Assembly (NCBI GenBank): GCA_021852225.1
Contig: JAJZOA010000079.1
Span: 1 to 6,587, forward strand
Origin: Planctomycetota bacterium
GTDB lineage: Bacteria; Planctomycetota; Phycisphaerae; WQYP01
Length of the DNA stretch: 6,587 nucleotides
Direction of reading: 5' to 3'
Of this stretch, positions 1 to 5,368 are shown piece after piece (within the stretch, counting starts at the first letter, position 1; the number at the start of each line of letters is the position of its first letter). The notes under the pieces are model-generated. The model was not told where the DNA came from. It ran no database searches and was given only the letters and a program-made list of their open reading frames with translations. Position numbers and translations under genes: made by a program.

Positions 1-579
1 GCCAACAATGCCGATGCCCGTACCGGAGCGTTTACTCAGACTGCCGGCCTGACCATGGATAACGGAATTATCAACAATTCATCGACTATGGAATTGCAGG
101 GTGGCACGCTGGCAGGCACTGGTATTCTTTCTGGAGCGGTCGATAATACCGGCGGCACTATCAGCCCGGGCGATGCACCAGGTACGCTTACCGTCGGCTC
201 ATTGAACCAGGGAAGCGGTGGCTCATTGGATATTCTTCTGGCCAGCCTGTCGTCTTTCGATCAGCTTAATGTAACTGGCTTGGCAAGTATTGCCGGTACC
301 TTGGATGTTACCTTGGCCAACGGCTTCAATGCGCCAAACGGTTCGCAGTTTGATATTCTTACATCATTAGGACTTTCTGGAACATTTGATACGGTCGTCC
401 TGCCTTCAGATTTTACAATTTCGTATACAAAGACGGATGTAATTCTGAATTACACTAATAACAGTCCGGCCGCAGCGCCCGCGCCTGCTTCGTTTACGCT
501 GGCGGCGGCAGGTTTGCTGGGAATTGCTGGTCTTGGCCTGCTGCGGCGTTTTCGGCGGGTTTCGTTCGGTACCCGCTGA
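1..579 (+). CDS. C-terminal part of a secreted autotransporter-like beta-strand-repeat protein with a PEP-CTERM-like tail (5' end outside the window)
   Basis: The reading frame is open from the first base, so the gene starts upstream and 192 C-terminal residues are visible. They are rich in Gly, Thr, Ser, Asn, Leu and Val in short beta-strand periods. They contain the ISPGDAPGTLTVGSL block (about residues 54-68), then a GGSLDI strand, DQLNVTGLASIAGTLDVTL and a GSQFDIL segment. This is the pattern at the end of autotransporter-associated beta-strand repeat proteins, which form extracellular right-handed beta-helices. The tail has Pro/Ala-rich residues, a hydrophobic helix and an Arg cluster, as in PEP-CTERM proteins that are sorted and processed at the envelope by an exosortase. 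The frame closes with tandem stops TGA TAA (577-582). A convergent gene follows 113 bp later. The likely role is surface or matrix protein; ligand and function are unknown. The family call is by motif pattern only. Confidence 0.8.
   Translation, partial: ANNADARTGAFTQTAGLTMDNGIINNSSTMELQGGTLAGTGILSGAVDNTGGTISPGDAPGTLTVGSLNQGSGGSLDILLASLSSFDQLNVTGLASIAGTLDVTLANGFNAPNGSQFDILTSLGLSGTFDTVVLPSDFTISYTKTDVILNYTNNSPAAAPAPASFTLAAAGLLGIAGLGLLRRFRRVSFGTR
478..558 (+). other. PEP-CTERM-like C-terminal sorting signal (variant, PAP in place of PEP)
   Basis: Codons at 478-486 read Pro-Ala-Pro. They are followed by a hydrophobic stretch of about 17 residues (FTLAAAGLLGIAGLGLL) and the basic cluster RRFRR, with six more residues (VSFGTR) before the stop. 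This is the three-part layout of PEP-CTERM signals: a short motif, a transmembrane helix and an Arg-rich end. The usual glutamate of the PEP motif is replaced by alanine. Known exosortase substrates include motif variants, so processing by an exosortase is plausible but not shown here. Confidence 0.6.
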
Positions 580-692
580 TAAGGGCACCCAATTCAGCCG
601 TAAAACAGACTTGGGTCGCGCACGGCCGTGGGCGGCTCGGCTTTTCTGGTATGGCGGCGAAGCGGTCTTGGCTCACGCTGAAATGTGGGTGA

Positions 693-1862
693 TCAGGCCG
701 TGCGGCCACGCCATTTCACCGGGCGGCCAAGGAACCGGCGGCAGAATGCGTACCATTGAATGATTACCAGCAGAACAATTCCCAGCGGGTGCAGCACAAC
801 GCCCAGCCAGGATTGGCGGAAGCGAACCGCCGCAATGCTGCGCGGCAAATAGACAGCCACGCAACCCACGTAACTTATAAGATACAGCCAGGGTGAAGGC
901 CACCGAATCGCCCAGATCAGAAAAACAAGCGGCATCACCTGGCCGCCAATCAGAATAAGACTGGCCGGTAAAATAAGTTGCGGATTGGCAATTCCTTCGG
1001 CCGCATTTTTTGCAAGTCCAGTCCAGACCTCGGCGGCGGAAGCATACATTCGGCAGGTGCAAAAGTCGGTTGCATCAAACAGGTCGGTCCGCAATCCAGC
1101 CTGACGGAACGCGCGGGGAAGCGTCAGACCATCATGTCGTGATAAGCGAATGGCCCGGTGCCCATCCGCGGCAAAGTATTCGGTTCGCCGGGCTAAAAAA
1201 AGCTGTCCGCAACCCGCACCAAACGCGGGGCTGGCATTTTGTCGCATTTTCCACAATGGCAGATAGCCGAGCAGAACAAAATGAATCAGGGGCAGCAGTA
1301 ATTTTTCCAGGAGCGTTCCGGTGATCTGTCGGGGAAAACCGCTGGTGAGTGGTGCCGTCGATCGCCGCATAAAGCTTTCTGCGCGATCCAGCGCCTGCGG
1401 TTCCAGCCGCACATCGGCATCCATAAACACCAGCAGATCGCCGCGGGATTCGAGTGCCAGCGTCCAACACGCAAACTGCTTGCCGCACCAGCCGGGTGGA
1501 AGGGAATTGCCGGAAATCAGCCGAATGCGCGAATCGGCTTTGGCGATTTCGCGGACGATTGCACCGGTGCGGTCGGTCGACTGGTCGTCCAAAATGAGAA
1601 GTTCCAGTGAAAGGCAATCATTGGCCAAGGCGCTTTGAATAGCGGCCGCAATATTGGTTTCTTCATTACGGGCGGGAATCAGGATGGAAACCAGGGGCTT
1701 TTCCGGATTTTGGTCCGGCTTCGCGGGCAAAGTCGGATCGGCTGCCAGGGCGTTTTTTTCCGCGGGTGGCAACGCCTTAAAATGCTGGAGATTCGCCAGA
1801 AATATGCCTGCGGGAACCAAGGCCAGAACTGTGCAGACAATTGCAAGAAAAAATATTGTCAC
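693..1862 (-). CDS. Membrane-bound family 2 glycosyltransferase (CrtQ/CruC-like)
   Basis: Predicted to transfer a sugar from a nucleotide-sugar donor to a lipid acceptor at the cytoplasmic membrane. The 389-residue product has an N-terminal membrane helix (about 2-24), then a GT2 (GT-A fold) domain. It shows VSILIPARNEE (58-68), DDQSTD (92-97), GWCGK (124-128), the metal-binding MDAD (147-150) and a possible catalytic HDG (243-245). Three hydrophobic segments follow (about 295-319, 324-340, 354-373), then a GRPVKWRGR tail. This architecture matches the carotenoid/hopanoid-type branch of GT2. The chosen start is GTG at 1862, which overlaps the acyltransferase stop as GTGA and has GAGGG (1872-1876) 9 nt upstream. 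A GTG at 1910 would add 16 residues. Pairing with an acyltransferase suggests synthesis of an acylated glycolipid, such as a glycosyl-carotenoid ester. The substrate is inferred, not seen. Confidence 0.87.
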   Translation of the reverse strand: MTIFFLAIVCTVLALVPAGIFLANLQHFKALPPAEKNALAADPTLPAKPDQNPEKPLVSILIPARNEETNIAAAIQSALANDCLSLELLILDDQSTDRTGAIVREIAKADSRIRLISGNSLPPGWCGKQFACWTLALESRGDLLVFMDADVRLEPQALDRAESFMRRSTAPLTSGFPRQITGTLLEKLLLPLIHFVLLGYLPLWKMRQNASPAFGAGCGQLFLARRTEYFAADGHRAIRLSRHDGLTLPRAFRQAGLRTDLFDATDFCTCRMYASAAEVWTGLAKNAAEGIANPQLILPASLILIGGQVMPLVFLIWAIRWPSPWLYLISYVGCVAVYLPRSIAAVRFRQSWLGVVLHPLGIVLLVIIQWYAFCRRFLGRPVKWRGRTA

Positions 1863-2692
1863 GCCTGCGGACCCTCGTGGCCGGGAAAAAAAACGCGGCC
1901 CTTGCGCCACGCATTCGTGCGACGCGCCAGGTCATATATACCGCCTATACCGATGCGGCCGGTAAGCAAGGTGGTAAAGCGGGCCGGTTCGCGGGTGATA
2001 ACGTTTTGTGCCAGCGCGGTTTGCCCATAACCCAAGGCGTCGGCAAGGTGGCTCGTCCATTGGGCCGCCGTGGTCGGCCCAATGGAATGATTCGACTGGT
2101 CCTGCCGGGCGATTGTCAGCACGGGCGTACCGAACCGGATAAAGGCCTCCGGCAGCCGCTCCTGCCAGAAGGCATATTCAATGGCCACGGGTATAAGTGT
2201 GAGCGGGTAAATGCTTGCGGCCAGGTGGCCGATGCCCGGCCGCAGCGGTGCGCTGATGTTGCGCGGATCGGTGAAGTCACCCTGCGGGGTAAGCCAAAGT
2301 GCCATCTTTTGTTCCCGCAGGATGGCGCGGCTTGTTTGCAGAAATCTCAATGTGCCACGCCGACAATTCCGCTGTATGCCAAAAAATCCAATTTTCATCA
2401 TGAACCGATAGCGTTCCAGGGCTGCGGCGTCTATGGGCGCAAAATGTTGATAACCGGGATAACAGCGGAAGGCGATGGCGGCTGCCACCAGCGGGTCCCA
2501 CCAGGATGGATGATTCATATAAAACAGCGTGGGACCGGAAAGCACCGGTACGGGTGTCTGGCGGTCAATCCGCACGGAATTAAAATGTTTACGCAGATAG
2601 TATATGAAATAATGGCTGAAAAATGCGAACAGTGGTGGCGATATGACTGGCGGCCGGCAGCGTTCCGCGGGTTCTTTGTTTGTCCTGGGCAT
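1859..2692 (-). CDS. PlsC-like (lysophospholipid/glycerol) acyltransferase family protein
   Basis: Predicted to transfer an acyl chain to a hydroxyl acceptor at the membrane. The 277-residue protein carries the catalytic HX4D box as NHPSWWD (H61, D66). A FGIQR segment (104-108) fits the acceptor-phosphate block, and PQGDF (136-140) followed by PLRPGIGHLA (149-158) fits block III of the PF01553 family. A hydrophobic N-terminal segment (about 18-33) may associate with the membrane. The block III form PQGxF, rather than PEGTRS, resembles acyltransferases linked to carotenoid or glycolipid ends (CruD or staphylococcal CrtO-type roles) more than housekeeping PlsC. ATG at 2692 is supported by GGAG (2700-2703) 7 nt upstream. 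It is the first gene of an operon with the glycosyltransferase, which starts within its stop codon. The true acceptor is unknown. Confidence 0.85.
   Translation of the reverse strand: MPRTNKEPAERCRPPVISPPLFAFFSHYFIYYLRKHFNSVRIDRQTPVPVLSGPTLFYMNHPSWWDPLVAAAIAFRCYPGYQHFAPIDAAALERYRFMMKIGFFGIQRNCRRGTLRFLQTSRAILREQKMALWLTPQGDFTDPRNISAPLRPGIGHLAASIYPLTLIPVAIEYAFWQERLPEAFIRFGTPVLTIARQDQSNHSIGPTTAAQWTSHLADALGYGQTALAQNVITREPARFTTLLTGRIGIGGIYDLARRTNAWRKGRVFFPGHEGPQA
2056..2086. repeat. Perfect 12-bp inverted repeat with 7-nt loop inside the acyltransferase gene
   Basis: TCCATTGGGCCG (2056-2067) and CGGCCCAATGGA (2075-2086) are exact reverse complements around the loop CCGTGGT. The repeat lies within the coding region (protein residues around SIGPTTAAQWTS). 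No T-run follows on either strand, so it is not a standard terminator. A protein-binding palindrome or an mRNA hairpin are both possible. Confidence 0.85.
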
Positions 2693-2710
2693 TGAATAAC
2701 TCCAGCGCCG

Positions 2711-2725
2711 CGCCGGCGTCCGGCG
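2711..2725 (-). other. GC hairpin in the acyltransferase leader
   Basis: CGCCGG (2711-2716) and CCGGCG (2720-2725) form a perfect 6-bp stem with a 3-nt loop. It lies 7 bases upstream of the GGAG ribosome site of the acyltransferase, in the probable 5' untranslated region. It could affect translation, but short GC stems are common in GC-rich DNA. Confidence 0.35.
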
Positions 2726-2741
2726 GCATCGCGACCATTTA

Positions 2742-2747
2742 ATTATA
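2742..2747 (-). promoter_or_regulatory. Candidate -10 box for the acyltransferase-glycosyltransferase operon
   Basis: Read on the minus strand, this is a perfect TATAAT, 49 bases before the ATG at 2692, in the only AT-rich patch of the divergent region. No good -35 hexamer sits at 16-18 bp (CATGCC at 17 bp) and there is no extended -10 TG. It is therefore only a candidate. Confidence 0.35.
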
Positions 2748-2768
2748 CCCGCGCCGGTTCCAAAGGCA

Positions 2769-2797
2769 TGGACAGCCTGTGGCCCCTGTCATACCAT
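2769..2797 (+). promoter_or_regulatory. Candidate sigma70-like promoter for the DegT-family aminotransferase
   Basis: TGGACA (2769-2774, 5/6 match to TTGACA) and TACCAT (2792-2797, 4/6 match to TATAAT) are separated by 17 bp. Transcription would start near 2804 and leave about 60 nt of leader before the ATG at 2865. It would diverge from the acyltransferase promoter about 22 bp away. Confidence 0.4.
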
Positions 2798-2854
2798 TTA
2801 TTCAGCGAAAGATGCCGCCGCAATGGCCGCGGCGGTTGGCCATCCATTTTATAC

Positions 2855-2860
2855 AGGGGA
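2855..2860 (+). promoter_or_regulatory. Ribosome binding site that decides the DegT aminotransferase start
   Basis: AGGGGA lies 4 nt before the ATG at 2865. The in-frame upstream ATG at 2823 has no Shine-Dalgarno sequence and sits in the loop of a 7-bp GC hairpin (2815-2835). The downstream start is therefore preferred. Confidence 0.6.
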
Positions 2861-2864
2861 TTGC

Positions 2865-4022
2865 ATGGTAGAGTTTTCCACCGCAAAAGTCAGCACGGGG
2901 CCGGGCGCGGGCCCCGCCGGGCGGGTCCCGATGTTCGAGTTGGTCACGCAATATCAACCGCTGCGGGCCGAAATTGAACAGGCCATCCACCAGGTGCTGG
3001 AAACAACAGAATACATCGGGGGAAGCGCGCTTAAGCGGTTTGAAGAAAACCTTGGGCGTTATACCCAGGCCCATGCCATTGCCGTAAGCAGCGGTACCGA
3101 CGCCATTCTGGCCACGCTGATGGCGTTGAACATCGGCCGGGGAGATGAAGTGATTACCACGCCGTTTACCTTTTTCGCCACGGCTGGCTGTATTTCGCGT
3201 GTGGGGGCGGTTCCCGTTTTTGTGGATATTGATCCGGCCAGTTTTCTGATGGATATTTCCAGCGTCGTTGCGGCCATGACCTCCGCAACCCGGGCGATTC
3301 TGCCGGTGCACCTGTTCGGCCAGATGTGTGACATGGCGGCGTTGGCGGGTCTGGCTTCCGGTGGCCGGATTTCCATTGTGGAAGATGCGGCCCAAAGTAT
3401 TGGTTCGCGCGATCCGAACGGCAACCAGGGCGCGCAACTTGGACGGGCCGCCTGCCTTTCGTTTTACCCGACGAAAAATCTTGGTGCCGCCGGCGATGCG
3501 GGCGCGATTCTTACACGCGACGCCGCGTTCGCCGCACGACTGGCCCAGACGCGTCAGCATGGTGAAACCACACGTTACCACCACGCTTTTGTGGGCGGCA
3601 ATTTTCGCCTGGATGGGATTCAATGCGCCGTGCTTGACGTTAAATTAAAATATGTTGATATATGGAATAATCGGCGGCGGGAAATAGCCGCCATTTACGA
3701 CGCCCGCTTTGCCGGTACAGATGTGCAGCCGCCCGTTGCGCTGCCCGGGGGCCATCATGTGTATCACCAGTATGTGGTGCGGGCACCGCGGCGAGATGCC
3801 CTTCGCGACCATCTGACGAAATTCGGCATCGGCTGCGCCATTTACTATCCGCTGCCATTGCACCTGCAGGAGTGTTTTGCGCACCTTGGTTATAAACCAG
3901 GTGCGTTTCCTCATGCGGAAAAAGCCTGTTTGGACGTGCTGGCGCTGCCCGTTTTTCCGGAACTGACCGATGCGCAGGTGCATCAGGTGGCCGATGCGGT
4001 TCTGGCTTTTTATCGCGGCTGA
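2865..4022 (+). CDS. DegT/DnrJ/EryC1/StrS family PLP-dependent sugar aminotransferase
   Basis: Expected to aminate a keto group on a nucleotide-linked sugar with a PLP cofactor, giving an amino sugar for glycans or glycolipids. The 385-residue protein, a usual family length, shows FELVTQYQPLRAEI (24-37) and SSGTDA (75-80, cofactor phosphate loop). It also has TPFTFFAT (99-106), VEDAAQ (172-177; D174 contacts the PLP ring nitrogen) and SFYPTKNLGAAGDAG (199-213) with Schiff-base lysine K204. The GGNFRLDGIQ segment (244-253) matches the family GxNxRxxxxQ region. About 20 Gly/Pro/Ala-rich residues precede the core. The gene is monocistronic, divergent from the acyltransferase operon, and ends 23 bp from the convergent lgt. 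WecE-, FdtB- and WbpE-like enzymes share this pattern, so the exact sugar cannot be named. An ATG at 2823 would add 14 residues without a ribosome site. Confidence 0.9.
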   Translation: MVEFSTAKVSTGPGAGPAGRVPMFELVTQYQPLRAEIEQAIHQVLETTEYIGGSALKRFEENLGRYTQAHAIAVSSGTDAILATLMALNIGRGDEVITTPFTFFATAGCISRVGAVPVFVDIDPASFLMDISSVVAAMTSATRAILPVHLFGQMCDMAALAGLASGGRISIVEDAAQSIGSRDPNGNQGAQLGRAACLSFYPTKNLGAAGDAGAILTRDAAFAARLAQTRQHGETTRYHHAFVGGNFRLDGIQCAVLDVKLKYVDIWNNRRREIAAIYDARFAGTDVQPPVALPGGHHVYHQYVVRAPRRDALRDHLTKFGIGCAIYYPLPLHLQECFAHLGYKPGAFPHAEKACLDVLALPVFPELTDAQVHQVADAVLAFYRG

Positions 4023-4045
4023 TCGCGAAATGATGCGAAAGCGTC

Positions 4046-5101
4046 TTACGCGAGGTCCGTCAATTTTTCCGCGTTTGTGGTCGCCTGATGCAGCGGATTG
4101 GGATCTTTCCGCAGAATCATCCAGATCAGGAATACCAACCCGCCCAGCAGCATCGGAACACTGTAAATGATGCCCAGGCTTATCCAGTGCCCGAAGATCA
4201 GCTTCGGCTGGTCCCCCACACGGAACTGTTCCCCGATGATCCGCATGATTGGATAACCAACGGCAAAAGTTGCCGCCGCAATTCCCTCTTTCTTCCATTT
4301 ACGTCCCACGAAAAAGCAGATCAGAAACAGGATGAGGCCCTCAAAAAATGCCTCAATAAGTTCACTGGGAATGCGCGGCGGCAGAATATGCCTTAATTGT
4401 GCGATGACAAAAGGGTGTCCCTGACGCGAAAGATTCACGATTTCCTGTCGCGGATTGGTCGCCATGGCATGGGCCAGGTGCGGGTGCCGCAGCAGAATCT
4501 GTTCTTCCAGCCGATGCACGGCAATGCTGCTGACCGTCGGCTCGGTTTTTAATTGCGGGGGAAAAATAAGCTCGGTCGGATACTGAACCGCCAGCGGGCC
4601 GTGCCACACATGCCCGTAAAGTTCGCCATTAATAAAATTAGCGATTCTGCCGAAAAATAGCCCTATCGGGGCCACCATGGCGCCACAATCCACCAGGTTC
4701 AGCCAGCGGTAACCGTGGCGGCGTCCGAAAACCCAACTGGCCACAAACACCCCGATAATTCCACCATGTGCGGCCATTCCCCCATCCTGCACCATCAACA
4801 GGCTCCACCAGGGGAAATGAGATGAAAATGTGGTGAACATGTGCGGGCGGTAGAGTGCCGCTTCCCCCAGCCGTCCGCCAATCATCACGCCAAAAATGGC
4901 CACGAACAGGACGTAATCGAGCAGTTTGTCGCGTGGCAGCAACATGCGACCGGTTTTAATAAATCGAGCCATCAGCAGATACGCAATGATAAATCCGGTC
5001 AGATAGGCAGTGCCATACCAGCGAATGCCGAATCCGGACTGCCTCCATTGCACAATGAACGGATTCAGAGTTTCAATGTAATACGCAAGAATAGGGGTCA
5101 C
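4046..5101 (-). CDS. lgt: Prolipoprotein diacylglyceryl transferase Lgt
   Basis: First enzyme of lipoprotein maturation: it moves diacylglycerol from phosphatidylglycerol to the lipobox cysteine, in the inner membrane. The 351-residue polytopic protein has IRWYG (26-30), GGRLGE (75-80) and GGMAAHGG (107-114, H112 like E. coli H103). The signature GRIANFINGELYG (151-163) and YPIMRIIGEQFR (283-294) supply the essential Arg/Asn/Glu set (R152, N155, R287, E291 by motif alignment). It is longer than E. coli Lgt (291 aa), mainly because about 80 residues separate the signature from PSELIEAFFEG (245-255). GTG at 5101 is preceded by AGGAG with a 4-nt gap. It lies between two other genes, convergent with the DegT aminotransferase and divergent from dapL, and is probably transcribed alone. 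Confidence 0.95.
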   Translation of the reverse strand: MTPILAYYIETLNPFIVQWRQSGFGIRWYGTAYLTGFIIAYLLMARFIKTGRMLLPRDKLLDYVLFVAIFGVMIGGRLGEAALYRPHMFTTFSSHFPWWSLLMVQDGGMAAHGGIIGVFVASWVFGRRHGYRWLNLVDCGAMVAPIGLFFGRIANFINGELYGHVWHGPLAVQYPTELIFPPQLKTEPTVSSIAVHRLEEQILLRHPHLAHAMATNPRQEIVNLSRQGHPFVIAQLRHILPPRIPSELIEAFFEGLILFLICFFVGRKWKKEGIAAATFAVGYPIMRIIGEQFRVGDQPKLIFGHWISLGIIYSVPMLLGGLVFLIWMILRKDPNPLHQATTNAEKLTDLA

Positions 5102-5105
5102 GTTG

Positions 5106-5110
5106 CTCCT
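5106..5110 (-). promoter_or_regulatory. Ribosome binding site for lgt (GTG start)
   Basis: The minus strand reads AAAGGAGCAAC just before the GTG at 5101. AGGAG is a strong Shine-Dalgarno core with a 4-nt spacer, which fixes the non-ATG start. Confidence 0.65.
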
Positions 5111-5134
5111 TTGCCAGCGGGATAACTCAATGCC

Positions 5135-5164
5135 ATTCTACCGTTTGGCGTCGCATCTGGTTCA
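5135..5164 (-). promoter_or_regulatory. Candidate promoter for lgt
   Basis: The minus strand carries TAGAAT (5140 to 5135, 5/6 match to TATAAT). A poor -35 match, TGAACC (5164 to 5159), lies 18 bp upstream. Transcription would begin near 5129, about 28 nt before the GTG. The -35 is weak, so this is tentative. Confidence 0.28.
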
Positions 5165-5234
5165 TTCCCAGGCTGCAAAACCGCGCTGTTAAGCCGTTTG
5201 GACATGGCTGATGCCGATTGTCCGGGACTGATAC

Positions 5235-5263
5235 TTTACCGAATAAGCAAAGTTTCTTACACT
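5235..5263 (+). promoter_or_regulatory. Candidate sigma70-like promoter for dapL
   Basis: TTTACC (5235-5240) and TACACT (5258-5263) each match the consensus hexamers at 4 of 6 positions with a 17-bp spacer. They lie in an AT-richer stretch of the lgt-dapL divergent region, about 100 nt before the start codon. Matches at this level occur by chance. Confidence 0.25.
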
Positions 5264-5356
5264 GCCCCAACTCCGATGGCCCCAAGGTCGGGTGCAAAAG
5301 GTTCGCCAATGTGGTTGAACGGATGGCACGCTTCGGCCCGCGGGTAAAGCTGTTTT

Positions 5357-5361
5357 AAGGA
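5357..5361 (+). promoter_or_regulatory. Ribosome binding site that decides the dapL start
   Basis: AAGGA is 7 nt before the ATG at 5369 but only 1 nt before the ATG at 5363. The second ATG is therefore the likely start; using the first would add Met-Lys. Confidence 0.6.
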
Positions 5362-5368
5362 AATGAAG

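Noticed and set aside
580..692. Possible terminator between the convergent surface-protein and glycosyltransferase genes
   Set aside because: The best candidate is GCCG/CGGC before TTTT near 627-644, with a stem of only about 4-5 bp. The perfect palindrome CACGGCCGTG (621-630) has no loop or T-run. Neither is convincing.
1841..2695. 284-codon plus-strand frame opposite the acyltransferase
   Set aside because: The minus strand encodes intact acyltransferase motifs with a ribosome site. The plus-strand translation is Gly/Arg/Cys-rich with no domain signal.
2802..3623. 273-codon minus-strand frame opposite the sugar aminotransferase
   Set aside because: The plus strand carries all PLP-binding motifs. 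The antisense product is low in hydrophobic core and rich in Arg, Gly and His.
4023..4051. Short hairpin GCGT-CTT-ACGC (4041-4051) at the convergent ends of the aminotransferase and lgt genes
   Set aside because: It has only a 4-bp stem with no T-run on the plus strand, so it does not support a terminator call.
5141..5201. Direct repeat CCGTTTGG at 5141-5148 and 5194-5201 in the lgt-dapL intergenic region
   Set aside because: Two 8-base copies 53 bases apart, without symmetry or a clear relation to the promoter candidates, are compatible with chance.
5127..5309. 60-codon minus-strand frame directly upstream of lgt
   Set aside because: It would start at TTG with no Shine-Dalgarno sequence, has no recognisable motif or hydrophobic segment, and fills the region where the lgt and dapL promoters are expected.
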